DNA of 23,818 bases from Olsenella sp. (GTDB lineage Bacteria; Actinomycetota; Coriobacteriia; Coriobacteriales; Atopobiaceae), in assembly GCA_015062715.1 (NCBI GenBank), contig SUUD01000005.1:1-23818 (forward strand). The letters run 5' to 3'. Of this stretch, positions 9,234-15,512 are shown one piece after another. The translations under genes were made by a program, and so were the position numbers. Position 1 is the stretch's first letter. Each line of letters begins with the position of its first letter. The notes beneath the pieces were generated by a model. It worked only from the letters and a program-made list of their open reading frames with translations, did no database searches and was not told the DNA's origin.

Positions 9234-10091
9234 TCATGCCCACTCGCCCCGTGCGACGAGGCGGCAATGACCGCCCACGCGGATGTCGTAGGTCGTGCCG
9301 TCGACTGACGCGCTCACGAAGAGCCGCGACGGGCGGCCCATCTCGACGCCCTGGTCGACGATGTACTCGAGGCGCCCGTTCCCGCGCCCGTGGTGCAGGA
9401 GGCAGGCGGCCAGGTCGCCGTTGGCGCTGCCGGTGGCGGGATCCTCGGCAAAGCCGGTGTCGTCCATGAAGCAGCGGGCGCGCAGCGAGCCGTCGGGCAG
9501 CTCGACGAAGGCGAGCAGGTTGCACTTGTCGTGTCCCAGCTCGCCAAAGAAGCGCTTGAACTGGGGATGGTCGACGTGCATGCGCCCCAGGGCATCGAGC
9601 GTGGCCGTGGGGACGCAGTAGCAGGGCAGCCCCGTCGACGCCCACTGGATGGGGAGGTCGCCCCTGAGGTCGCCCGCCTCCACCGAGAGCACGCTCGCGA
9701 CGACGTCGGGCTCCACGAACTCCCCGAACTGGGGCTGGTTCTGCCTCATGGTGAGGAGCCCATCGGGGCCCACCTGGACGGGGATGATTCCGACGCCCAT
9801 GGAGAGGCTGATGACCTCGCTCGGGTCGCCCAGCACCTCGCGCACGACGAAGGCCGTTCCCAGGCTCGGGTGCCCGGCGAAGGGTATCTCGAGGTCGGGG
9901 GTGAAGACGCGCACGGGCCAGCTGCCGTCCTCCCGTGGGCTGGGCGCCACGAACGTCGTCTCGGAGAAGCCCACCTCGCGCGCGATTCGCTGCATCTCGT
10001 CCGCGCTCACGTCGCGATCGAGCACGAGCACCGCCAGCGGGTTGCCGGCATAGGGCCCTTCGGCGAACACGTCGACGATGTAGAACCTCAT
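9234..10091 (-). CDS. PhzF-family isomerase/epimerase-like protein
   Basis: A 285-residue protein of the PhzF (diaminopimelate-epimerase-like) fold. The N-terminus MRFYIVDVFAEGPYAGNPLAV is diagnostic. Glu44 in GFSETTFV is the expected catalytic acid, FAGHPSLGTAFV follows, and TGFAEDPATGSANGDLAA in the C-terminal lobe lines the active site. PhzF itself isomerises a dihydroanthranilate in phenazine synthesis. Without other phz genes the substrate here is unknown, and most homologues are unassigned. The start is behind GAGGGGGA. Hairpin B lies immediately upstream within what would be its leader. It is likely co-transcribed with the hisC-type gene 25 bases downstream. Confidence 0.9.
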   Translation of the reverse strand: MRFYIVDVFAEGPYAGNPLAVLVLDRDVSADEMQRIAREVGFSETTFVAPSPREDGSWPVRVFTPDLEIPFAGHPSLGTAFVVREVLGDPSEVISLSMGVGIIPVQVGPDGLLTMRQNQPQFGEFVEPDVVASVLSVEAGDLRGDLPIQWASTGLPCYCVPTATLDALGRMHVDHPQFKRFFGELGHDKCNLLAFVELPDGSLRARCFMDDTGFAEDPATGSANGDLAACLLHHGRGNGRLEYIVDQGVEMGRPSRLFVSASVDGTTYDIRVGGHCRLVARGEWA

Positions 10092-10106
10092 GCGTCCCCC
10101 TCGTTG

Positions 10107-10175
10107 GCCGCCCTACCCTTCCCACGGGCTCCGTTCGCTTCGCTCAAAGTCGCCCAAAGGGAAGGGTAGGGCGGC
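10107..10175. terminator. Long hairpin B upstream of the PhzF-family gene (17-bp perfect stem)
   Basis: Arms 10107-10123 and 10159-10175 (GCCGCCCTACCCTTCCC and its complement) pair perfectly; then comes a small internal bulge and GGGC/GCCC. The 22-base loop starts TCC and ends AAAGTC, as in hairpin C. It ends 16 bases before the phzF-like start on the minus strand, so it would sit in the leader or act as a barrier to upstream transcription. Confidence 0.6.
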
Positions 10176-10176
10176 G

Positions 10177-10255
10177 CTCATTTTCACCTTGATTGTTAGC
10201 ATACGTCGACGTCCGCGAGGCCCTCGCCAACTCATTTACCTCTTGTTTGTTAGCA
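10177..10255. repeat. Direct repeat pair, 25 bases, period 54
   Basis: Copies at 10177-10201 and 10231-10255 match at 21 of 25 positions without gaps. Both open with CTCATTT and close with TTGTTAGCA or GATTGTTAGCA. On the minus strand each reads TGCTAACAA..., then a purine-rich AAGAGG or AAGGTG, then ATGAG, resembling an initiation site. No convincing peptide follows the outer copy. Confidence 0.6.
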
Positions 10256-10300
10256 CATGGCGAAGAATCTGAGGGCCTCGCCTCGAAGCTTGGTGCTAAC
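10215..10300. other. Interleaved inverted repeats (pseudoknot-like geometry)
   Basis: An 11-bp perfect inverted repeat (GCGAGGCCCTC at 10215-10225 with its complement at 10271-10281) and an 8-bp one (GTTAGCAC at 10249-10256 with GTGCTAAC at 10293-10300) overlap in the order a, b, a', b'. That is the order of an H-type pseudoknot. It lies between hairpins B and C in a 289-base gene-free gap and may be a structured RNA or a regulatory leader. No known RNA family is recognised. Confidence 0.35.
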
Positions 10301-10305
10301 GGGAA

Positions 10306-10368
10306 GTCCCCATGCCCTCTCTTTGGCGACTTTCGCGCAGCGAGGAGCCAAAGAGAGGGCATGGGGAC
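10306..10368. terminator. Long hairpin C after the class I aminotransferase (22-bp perfect stem)
   Basis: Arms 10306-10327 and 10347-10368 (GTCCCCATGCCC... with ...GGGCATGGGGAC) pair perfectly over 22 bp with a 19-base loop. It begins 12 bases beyond the stop of the aminotransferase gene, so it probably ends that transcript. On the minus strand the loop begins TCC and ends AAAGTC between GGC and GCC, like hairpins A and B. No T-tract follows. Confidence 0.65.
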
Positions 10369-10380
10369 AATTCGGCCGGC

Positions 10381-11514
10381 TTACTCTAGGGTCCTCAGGA
10401 AGCGGGAGATGGCGGCGAGGCCCTCCTTGAGGTCGTCGACGTTGTCGGAGTATGCGTAGCCCAGGCGCATGGACTTGGGCTCCTCGAAGGCGTCGCCCGG
10501 GGTGACCAGCGCGCCCTCGGTCTCCATCATGCGGACGCAGAAGTCATAGGAGTCGATGTCGTAGTCGTAGTAGACCAGGCAGGTGGTGCCGGCCTCGGGG
10601 CGCACGAACGAGAGGTGCGGCTCGGACTCGACCCACTCCTCGACGGCGTCCAGGTTCTGGCGGACGATGCGGCGGCTGCGCTCGAGGATCTTGTCGGCGT
10701 GGGCCAGGGCGTAGGCGGCGACGGCCTCGTCGAACATGCCGCAGGAGATGAGGTCGTAGTCGCGGTGGCTGAGCAGCTCGTGGCGCAGCTCCTCGCTCTT
10801 GGTGATGCACCAGCCCAGGCGGATGCCGGCGAGGCTCCAGACCTTGGACATGGAGGAGGTCACGACGGCCTTGTCGTAGAGGTCGATGGGCGAGGTGGTG
10901 AAGGCGTCGTCGTCCTGGACGAGCAGGCGGTAGACCTCGTCGCACATGAGCCAGGCGTCGTGCTTGCGGGCGATGTCGACGATGACCTCGAGTTCCTCGC
11001 GCGAGAGCAGGGCGCCGGTGGGGTTGTCGGGGTTGTTGATGCAGATGAGCTTGGTCTCGTCGGTGCACAGGGCGTCGAGCTTGGCGGCGTCCACGTGGTA
11101 GTGGTCGTCCTTCTCGAGGTGCAGGATGCTCATCTTGGCGCCGCACATCTCGGGGATGGAGTAGAGCTGCTGGTAGGTGGGCATGATCGAGACCACGTGG
11201 TCACCGGGCTCGACGAGGGTGGAGAGCACCAGGTAGTTGGCACCGGCGGCACCGTGCGTGGGGATGACGTGCTCGGGCTTGACGGTCTCGTAGAGGCCGC
11301 ACACGCCCTCGAGGAAGGCGGGGTTGCCCTCGATGTCGCCGTAGGTGAGGCGCCTGGCCGCGAACTGGTCCATGAACTCCTCGCGGCTGCCACCGCAGAT
11401 CTCGAAGAGCTGGTCGAGGGTGACCGAGTAGGTGCAGGTCTCGGCCACGTTGTAGCGGCACTTGGTCTCCCACTCGTTCATCCACTGCTCGACGGCGAAG
11501 TCCTTGATCTTCAT
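10381..11514 (-). CDS. Class I/II PLP-dependent aminotransferase
   Basis: A 377-residue fold-type I PLP enzyme. Motifs: YGDIEGNPAF near residue 58, NNPDNPTG at 160-167, CDEVYRL from 191, and the cofactor lysine K224 in SSMSKVWSLAGIRLGW. The C-terminal half carries MRLGYAYS, a carboxylate-binding arginine site. The wording of the N-terminal half weakly recalls enzymes acting on arginine derivatives (capreomycidine-synthase-like), but this is only an impression. The start ATG is behind AAGGGAGAA. It follows an ornithine-cyclodeaminase-family gene by 33 bases, so the pair forms an operon and may act on the same basic or small amino acid. A hairpin beyond the stop probably ends the transcript. 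Fold is certain; substrate unknown. Confidence 0.88.
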   Translation of the reverse strand: MKIKDFAVEQWMNEWETKCRYNVAETCTYSVTLDQLFEICGGSREEFMDQFAARRLTYGDIEGNPAFLEGVCGLYETVKPEHVIPTHGAAGANYLVLSTLVEPGDHVVSIMPTYQQLYSIPEMCGAKMSILHLEKDDHYHVDAAKLDALCTDETKLICINNPDNPTGALLSREELEVIVDIARKHDAWLMCDEVYRLLVQDDDAFTTSPIDLYDKAVVTSSMSKVWSLAGIRLGWCITKSEELRHELLSHRDYDLISCGMFDEAVAAYALAHADKILERSRRIVRQNLDAVEEWVESEPHLSFVRPEAGTTCLVYYDYDIDSYDFCVRMMETEGALVTPGDAFEEPKSMRLGYAYSDNVDDLKEGLAAISRFLRTLE

Positions 11515-11547
11515 TGCTGTTCTCCCTTCGGGGTCTTGGTTTCGCTG

Positions 11548-12570
11548 CTAGAGCTCGACGACGGATCCGAGACCGGCCTCGACGGCGCGGTCGTAGGCGA
11601 CCTTGGAGCTTGAGAGGTCCTGGACGGCGATGCCGCTCGTGTCGAAGACGGTGACCTGGTCGTCGGAGGTGCGGCCCTGTGCCTTGCCGGCGATGACCTC
11701 GCCCAGCTCGGCGACGATGTCCTCGGGCGTAATGGCGCCCTGCTTGACGGGGACCTCGAGCTCGCCCGTGGTGACGGACTGGGCGCGGTCGTCCACGTAG
11801 AGCCTAGCGCGGGCGTGGCAGGCGGCGTCGAGCTCGTGCTTGCCCTCCATGTCGGCGCCGACGCAGCTCACGTGGGTGCCGGGGCGCACCCAGGAGTCGA
11901 GGATGACGGGCGAGGTTGCCGGGGTGATCGTGATGATGGCGTCGGCCACCTTGGCCGCGGCCTCTCCGTCGCCGGTCGCGACGAGCTCGTAGTCACGCTC
12001 GATGCCCGCGGCGGCGAGCAGGGACGCCACCTGGCCGCGCATGAGCTCGACGCGCGACTCGGGGGCCTCGGAACGCATGGGGTCCCAGACCTCGATGTGA
12101 TTGATGCCGGGACAGGCGGCTATGGTCGCCGCGACCATGTAGGTGCTCATGTGACCGGAGCCCGCCACGAGGAGCCTCGTGGCGTCCTTGCGGGCGAGCC
12201 ACTTGATGCCCAGGGCCGCCGCGGCGCCGGTGCGCAGGCCCGTGATGGCGCTCGCGTTGAGCAGGGCGACCGGCTCGCCGGTGGTGTCATCGCAGATGAG
12301 TGTGGTGCCGAAGATCTCGGGGAGGCTACGGGCGGGGTTCTTCGAGAACCATGCGGTGAGCTTGAGGCCAAAGAGGCCGCTGCCCGAGAGGTCGCCCGAG
12401 CGGATGTCCATGTCGGCGACGCCGGGCTCGAACGCGGCATAGACCATGGGCCAGGCGACGCCGGTGCCCTCGGCCTTCTGGCGATAGGCCTCCTCGACTG
12501 CCTCGAGGGCGTCCACGATGGTGAACACCTGCTGGATGTCGCTTGCGGACAGGATGCGAATCTGGGACAT
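11548..12570 (-). CDS. Ornithine cyclodeaminase / mu-crystallin family protein
   Basis: A 340-residue NAD(P)-dependent protein. An N-terminal catalytic-type domain has SGLFGLKLTAWFSKNP with Lys70. GLRTGAAAALGIKWLAR at 111-127 leads into the Rossmann motif VAGSGHMS at 136-142. VGADMEGKHELD at about 237-248 carries the acidic residue expected in the active site. Relatives deaminate ornithine to proline, reduce ketimines or act as alanine dehydrogenases, so the substrate is open. A longer frame reaches 12648, but the ATG ending at 12570 sits just behind AGGAGGAAAGC and begins MSQIRILSAS, which is preferred. Its upstream region is shared with the divergent PucR-type gene, a likely regulator. Confidence 0.88.
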   Translation of the reverse strand: MSQIRILSASDIQQVFTIVDALEAVEEAYRQKAEGTGVAWPMVYAAFEPGVADMDIRSGDLSGSGLFGLKLTAWFSKNPARSLPEIFGTTLICDDTTGEPVALLNASAITGLRTGAAAALGIKWLARKDATRLLVAGSGHMSTYMVAATIAACPGINHIEVWDPMRSEAPESRVELMRGQVASLLAAAGIERDYELVATGDGEAAAKVADAIITITPATSPVILDSWVRPGTHVSCVGADMEGKHELDAACHARARLYVDDRAQSVTTGELEVPVKQGAITPEDIVAELGEVIAGKAQGRTSDDQVTVFDTSGIAVQDLSSSKVAYDRAVEAGLGSVVEL

Positions 12571-12618
12571 GCTTTCCTCCTGAACGTCGTATCGATGGAG
12601 CTCTTTTCTGACGACGCA

Positions 12619-12648
12619 ACTGTATGTCCGAGTGACATTCCCTGCCAA
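12619..12648 (-). promoter_or_regulatory. Candidate promoter for the cyclodeaminase/aminotransferase operon
   Basis: On the minus strand TTGGCA (12643-12648) and TACAGT (12619-12624) are spaced by 18 bases, about 50 bases before the cyclodeaminase start. The -35 is a five-of-six match; the -10 is weaker. Upstream, GTTGT and ACAAC at 12658-12675 form a short inverted repeat that a regulator could bind. Confidence 0.35.
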
Positions 12649-12705
12649 GGGTTAATTGTTGTAGGGTGAAACAACGTAATCTGCAATTGAATGGTAAAAT
12701 CGCGC

Positions 12706-12733
12706 TTTGATTTCACCTGTATGACACTATGAT
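12706..12733 (+). promoter_or_regulatory. Candidate promoter for the PucR-type gene
   Basis: TTTGAT (12706-12711) and TATGAT (12728-12733) are spaced by 16 bases in an unusually AT-rich part of the divergent intergenic region, about 55 bases before the regulator's start. The -10 is a five-of-six match; the -35 is poor. Confidence 0.3.
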
Positions 12734-12789
12734 TATCGTAGAATACAATAATTCATCAAACTAATTGTGATATAGGACAGGTGCCTGCC

Positions 12790-13983
12790 ATGCTGTACAC
12801 GGTCTCCGACTTCCTCAACACCTACGCGTCGTCCGTGCGCCTCGTCGCCGGACAGGGCGGGCTCTCCCGCGCTGTGGGCGAGGTGGGCATTCTCGACTAC
12901 GAGCTGGTGCCCGGTCTCAAGTCGCACTACCAAAGGACCAACTTCTACGAGGGGCAGCTCGTGCTCTCGTCCTTCCTCTATGCGCGGGACAACCCCTACC
13001 TCATCACCGAGGCGGTGAAGTACCTCGTTTCCGTGGGCGCCTCGGGCCTTGTCATAAAGAACGTCTTCCACCTCGAGCTGCCGGATGCCGCGCTGCGCTA
13101 TGCGAACGCGCGGAACCTCCCGCTCATGCTCGTCACCACCGACGACCTCTTCTTCGACAACGTGATCATCGACGTGGGAACCCACGTGCGCGAGCTCGAG
13201 GACTCGTCCTATGCCCAGCACGAGCTGGATTCCCTGCTGCTCGAGCGGGACGACCCGCGTGCCGTCCGCGAGCGCGCCCTGAGGCTCAACCCGTCTTTGG
13301 GCGAGGAATACGTCGTGCTGTATGCGCCCGTCACCGACGGGGTCACCCAGGAGGTTCTCGCGGGGTTCGAGGCGCGTTACCGAAAGAGCCCGCTCTTTGG
13401 TGCGGGCAACCTGCTGTGTGCCTTCGACGACGGGCTGCTCGTCGTGGTGTCTGGCGACTCGGTTGGGGCGTCCGAGGCCGATGCCGCCGTGCGCGTCTTG
13501 CGAGCCGAGATTCTCGACCGTGAGGTCACGGACCCGGTGGGGCAGGGCGAGCCGCACCACGACCTGGGGGAGTTTGGCAACGCGATCCTCGAGGCGGTGC
13601 ATGCCGCCGGGATCGCCGCCCTGTCCGGCGGGGGAGTGGTGCGCCATGCGGACCTCGGGGTCCTGCGCGTGCTGCTCCCGCATGTCGCGTCTCCGGCAAT
13701 GGCCTCCTTCTCCAAGGCGGTCCTTGCCCCCCTGCGCGACTTCGATGCCGAGAACAACGCCCAGCTCGAGGCCACGCTCGACGCCTATCTGGGCTGCGGC
13801 AGGTCGATCGGCGAGACCGCGGAGAGGTTGGGGACGCACCCCAACACGGTCCGCTATCGCATGGGGCAGATAGCCCAGGCCTGTGGCCTCGACTGGCGCG
13901 TCCCCGACCAGATGGAGCAGCTGTCCCTGGCCCATGCGATCGAGTTCGCGCGGGTCATAGCGGGAGACCGCGGGCGAGTCTAG
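12790..13983 (+). CDS. PucR/CdaR-family transcriptional regulator
   Basis: A regulator of 397 residues. The N-terminal PucR domain (PF07905 type) covers roughly residues 5-130, starting MLYTVSDFLN and including LVLSSFLYARDNPYLI and VGASGLVIKN. The C-terminal helix-turn-helix (HTH_30 type) includes LEATLDAYLGCGRSIGETAE and LGTHPNTVRYRMGQI. Such proteins sense a metabolite and control amino-acid or purine catabolism. A GTG three codons earlier (12781) is possible, but ATG 12790 matches the usual family start and has AGGACAGG eight bases upstream. It is divergent from the cyclodeaminase/aminotransferase operon, which it probably controls. Its stop overlaps that of the convergent hydrolase. Confidence 0.85.
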   Translation: MLYTVSDFLNTYASSVRLVAGQGGLSRAVGEVGILDYELVPGLKSHYQRTNFYEGQLVLSSFLYARDNPYLITEAVKYLVSVGASGLVIKNVFHLELPDAALRYANARNLPLMLVTTDDLFFDNVIIDVGTHVRELEDSSYAQHELDSLLLERDDPRAVRERALRLNPSLGEEYVVLYAPVTDGVTQEVLAGFEARYRKSPLFGAGNLLCAFDDGLLVVVSGDSVGASEADAAVRVLRAEILDREVTDPVGQGEPHHDLGEFGNAILEAVHAAGIAALSGGGVVRHADLGVLRVLLPHVASPAMASFSKAVLAPLRDFDAENNAQLEATLDAYLGCGRSIGETAERLGTHPNTVRYRMGQIAQACGLDWRVPDQMEQLSLAHAIEFARVIAGDRGRV

Positions 13984-15512
13984 GCAACCTCGCACGGGTA
14001 CGTGCGCACCTTTGTCGCCCCTGCAGGCGAGGGGCCGCCTGAGAACGCGACCTGGGGGCCCTCCCCAAACGGGCGCACCAAGACGGTCTGCCAGTACTCG
14101 CTGCCTGCGGGCCGCAGGCACAGAGCGAGGGTGCGCTCGTCCTCCCACAGGGCCTGCGCAAGCACGTCAAAGCTGCCCCAGGGGGTCCTCAGGGAGTGTC
14201 GCGACGGCATGCCCGAGGTGGCGGGGGAGAAGGTCCCGCCGACCCCGCTCTCCTCGTAGGAGATGGTCGCGTTGGCCCCATCCCAGGCGAGCTCGAGGCG
14301 GGCGATCCCTCGACGTGCCGCCTCGGCCGCACGGGTCGTGTAGAGGTGGCGAAGGAAGCCCTCCGGCAGCATCGACTCGCGGTTGTCCGGCAGCTCGAGC
14401 ACCATGCCGTTGACGTCCTTCCAGAGGCCGGTGCGGCAGAGGGGCTCCGTCTTGCCTGAGAGCGGCCACGTGCTGGGCAGCGACGCGGCCCTTGTCGCGA
14501 GCTCGGCGGAGCTGCCCGCGCTGCTTGTGCGCGATTGGCCGTCCGGCGAGATCGCGGGGACCACGAACTCGGCGACGAGGTCGAGGACGCGTCCCGCCGC
14601 TGGCTCCGCCGCCGTGGTGACGACGACGGCGTCAAACTCGTCCAGCACGATGACGAACTGCCCGTTGAGGCCGTAGAGCACGCGTGCCCCTGCATCGGGG
14701 CACCCCCAGGTGAGAAGGCCATATCCCTGGCGCAGGCCCGTCCAGGCAGCGGGCGCCGCCATGAGGGGCGTCTCGACCTCGACCGAGCCCATGCGCCGCG
14801 CCCAGGCCTCGGGCACGACCTGCCGGCCCTCCCAACGACCACCTTGGAGCAGCAGCTGGCCCAGCCGGCACATGCCCTCCGTCGTGAGCGAGAGGCCGCC
14901 CGACCCCTTGCCGCGGCCGGAGGCGCAGGTCTCGAGCTCGAAGTCGCAGATGCCGATGGGTTCCAGCACGTACGAGGACAGAAGGTCGCGAAGGCTTGCC
15001 CCACCCACGTGCTCGAGGATGGCCGAGAGCGCGTTGACGCCTGCCGAGGTGTAGAAGAACCGCTCTCCGGGCTCGGCCTCCATGGGGGTCTCCAAAAACG
15101 CGGCGACCTCGTCGTCCACGCCCTGCTTTGGGGGCTCCGAGAGGTGGCCGCTCGTCATGGAGAGCAGGTGTCCCACGCGCAAGCGCCCCAGGCGGCCGGT
15201 TGGGTCGGGGGTGGAGCGGTACGTCCCGGGGAGCAGATCGAGCACGCGGTCGTCCTCGGAGAGCAGGCCATCTCGTGCCATGCGCCCGGCAACCATGGCA
15301 ACCACGCTCTTGGTGAGCGAGTGGGTGTGGACGAGCTGGTCGGGCAGGTCGGGAGGCCAGACCAGCTCGACGCCTGCGAAGCCGTGGCGGACGACCAGGA
15401 GCGAGCGCATGCGCACGCCGCGGGCCTCGGCCGCGTCGAGCAGCGAGAGGACGCCACCCTCGTCGATGCCGAGGGAGCTGGCGGATGCGCGGGGGAGCGG
15501 GCCGGCAGTCAT
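13980..15512 (-). CDS. Beta-lactamase-fold serine hydrolase (class C/esterase type)
   Basis: A 510-residue serine hydrolase of the beta-lactamase/penicillin-binding-protein fold. The nucleophile motif is S65-L-T-K68 within HTHSLTKSVVAMVAG. The second motif is Y154-T-S in FFYTSAGVNALSAIL, where many relatives have Y-S-N. MTSGHLSEPP and the block GSGGLSLTTEGMCRLGQLLL are typical of this family. Residues after about 330 form an extra C-terminal region, rich in beta structure by appearance, with no recognised domain. No signal peptide is seen, so it is likely cytoplasmic and not a drug-resistance enzyme. Its ATG overlaps the stop of the Rpn-like gene (ATGA), so its translation is coupled. The substrate is unknown. 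Confidence 0.85.
   Translation of the reverse strand: MTAGPLPRASASSLGIDEGGVLSLLDAAEARGVRMRSLLVVRHGFAGVELVWPPDLPDQLVHTHSLTKSVVAMVAGRMARDGLLSEDDRVLDLLPGTYRSTPDPTGRLGRLRVGHLLSMTSGHLSEPPKQGVDDEVAAFLETPMEAEPGERFFYTSAGVNALSAILEHVGGASLRDLLSSYVLEPIGICDFELETCASGRGKGSGGLSLTTEGMCRLGQLLLQGGRWEGRQVVPEAWARRMGSVEVETPLMAAPAAWTGLRQGYGLLTWGCPDAGARVLYGLNGQFVIVLDEFDAVVVTTAAEPAAGRVLDLVAEFVVPAISPDGQSRTSSAGSSAELATRAASLPSTWPLSGKTEPLCRTGLWKDVNGMVLELPDNRESMLPEGFLRHLYTTRAAEAARRGIARLELAWDGANATISYEESGVGGTFSPATSGMPSRHSLRTPWGSFDVLAQALWEDERTLALCLRPAGSEYWQTVLVRPFGEGPQVAFSGGPSPAGATKVRTYPCEVA

Noticed and set aside
10144..10362. A 72-codon minus-strand frame in the gap between aminotransferase and PhzF-like genes
   Set aside because: It runs through both stem-loops and the direct repeats, has no good ribosome site, and its composition reflects the hairpin sequence; a peptide is unlikely.
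12733..14148. A minus-strand frame of 471 codons opposite the PucR-type gene
   Set aside because: Antisense shadow; the plus-strand protein has complete PucR and helix-turn-helix domains and this one has no motif.
13980..15512. The serine hydrolase as an antibiotic-resistance beta-lactamase
   Set aside because: It lacks a signal peptide, has Y-T-S in place of the Y-x-N motif and carries an extra C-terminal region; this is the general esterase/peptidase branch of the fold.
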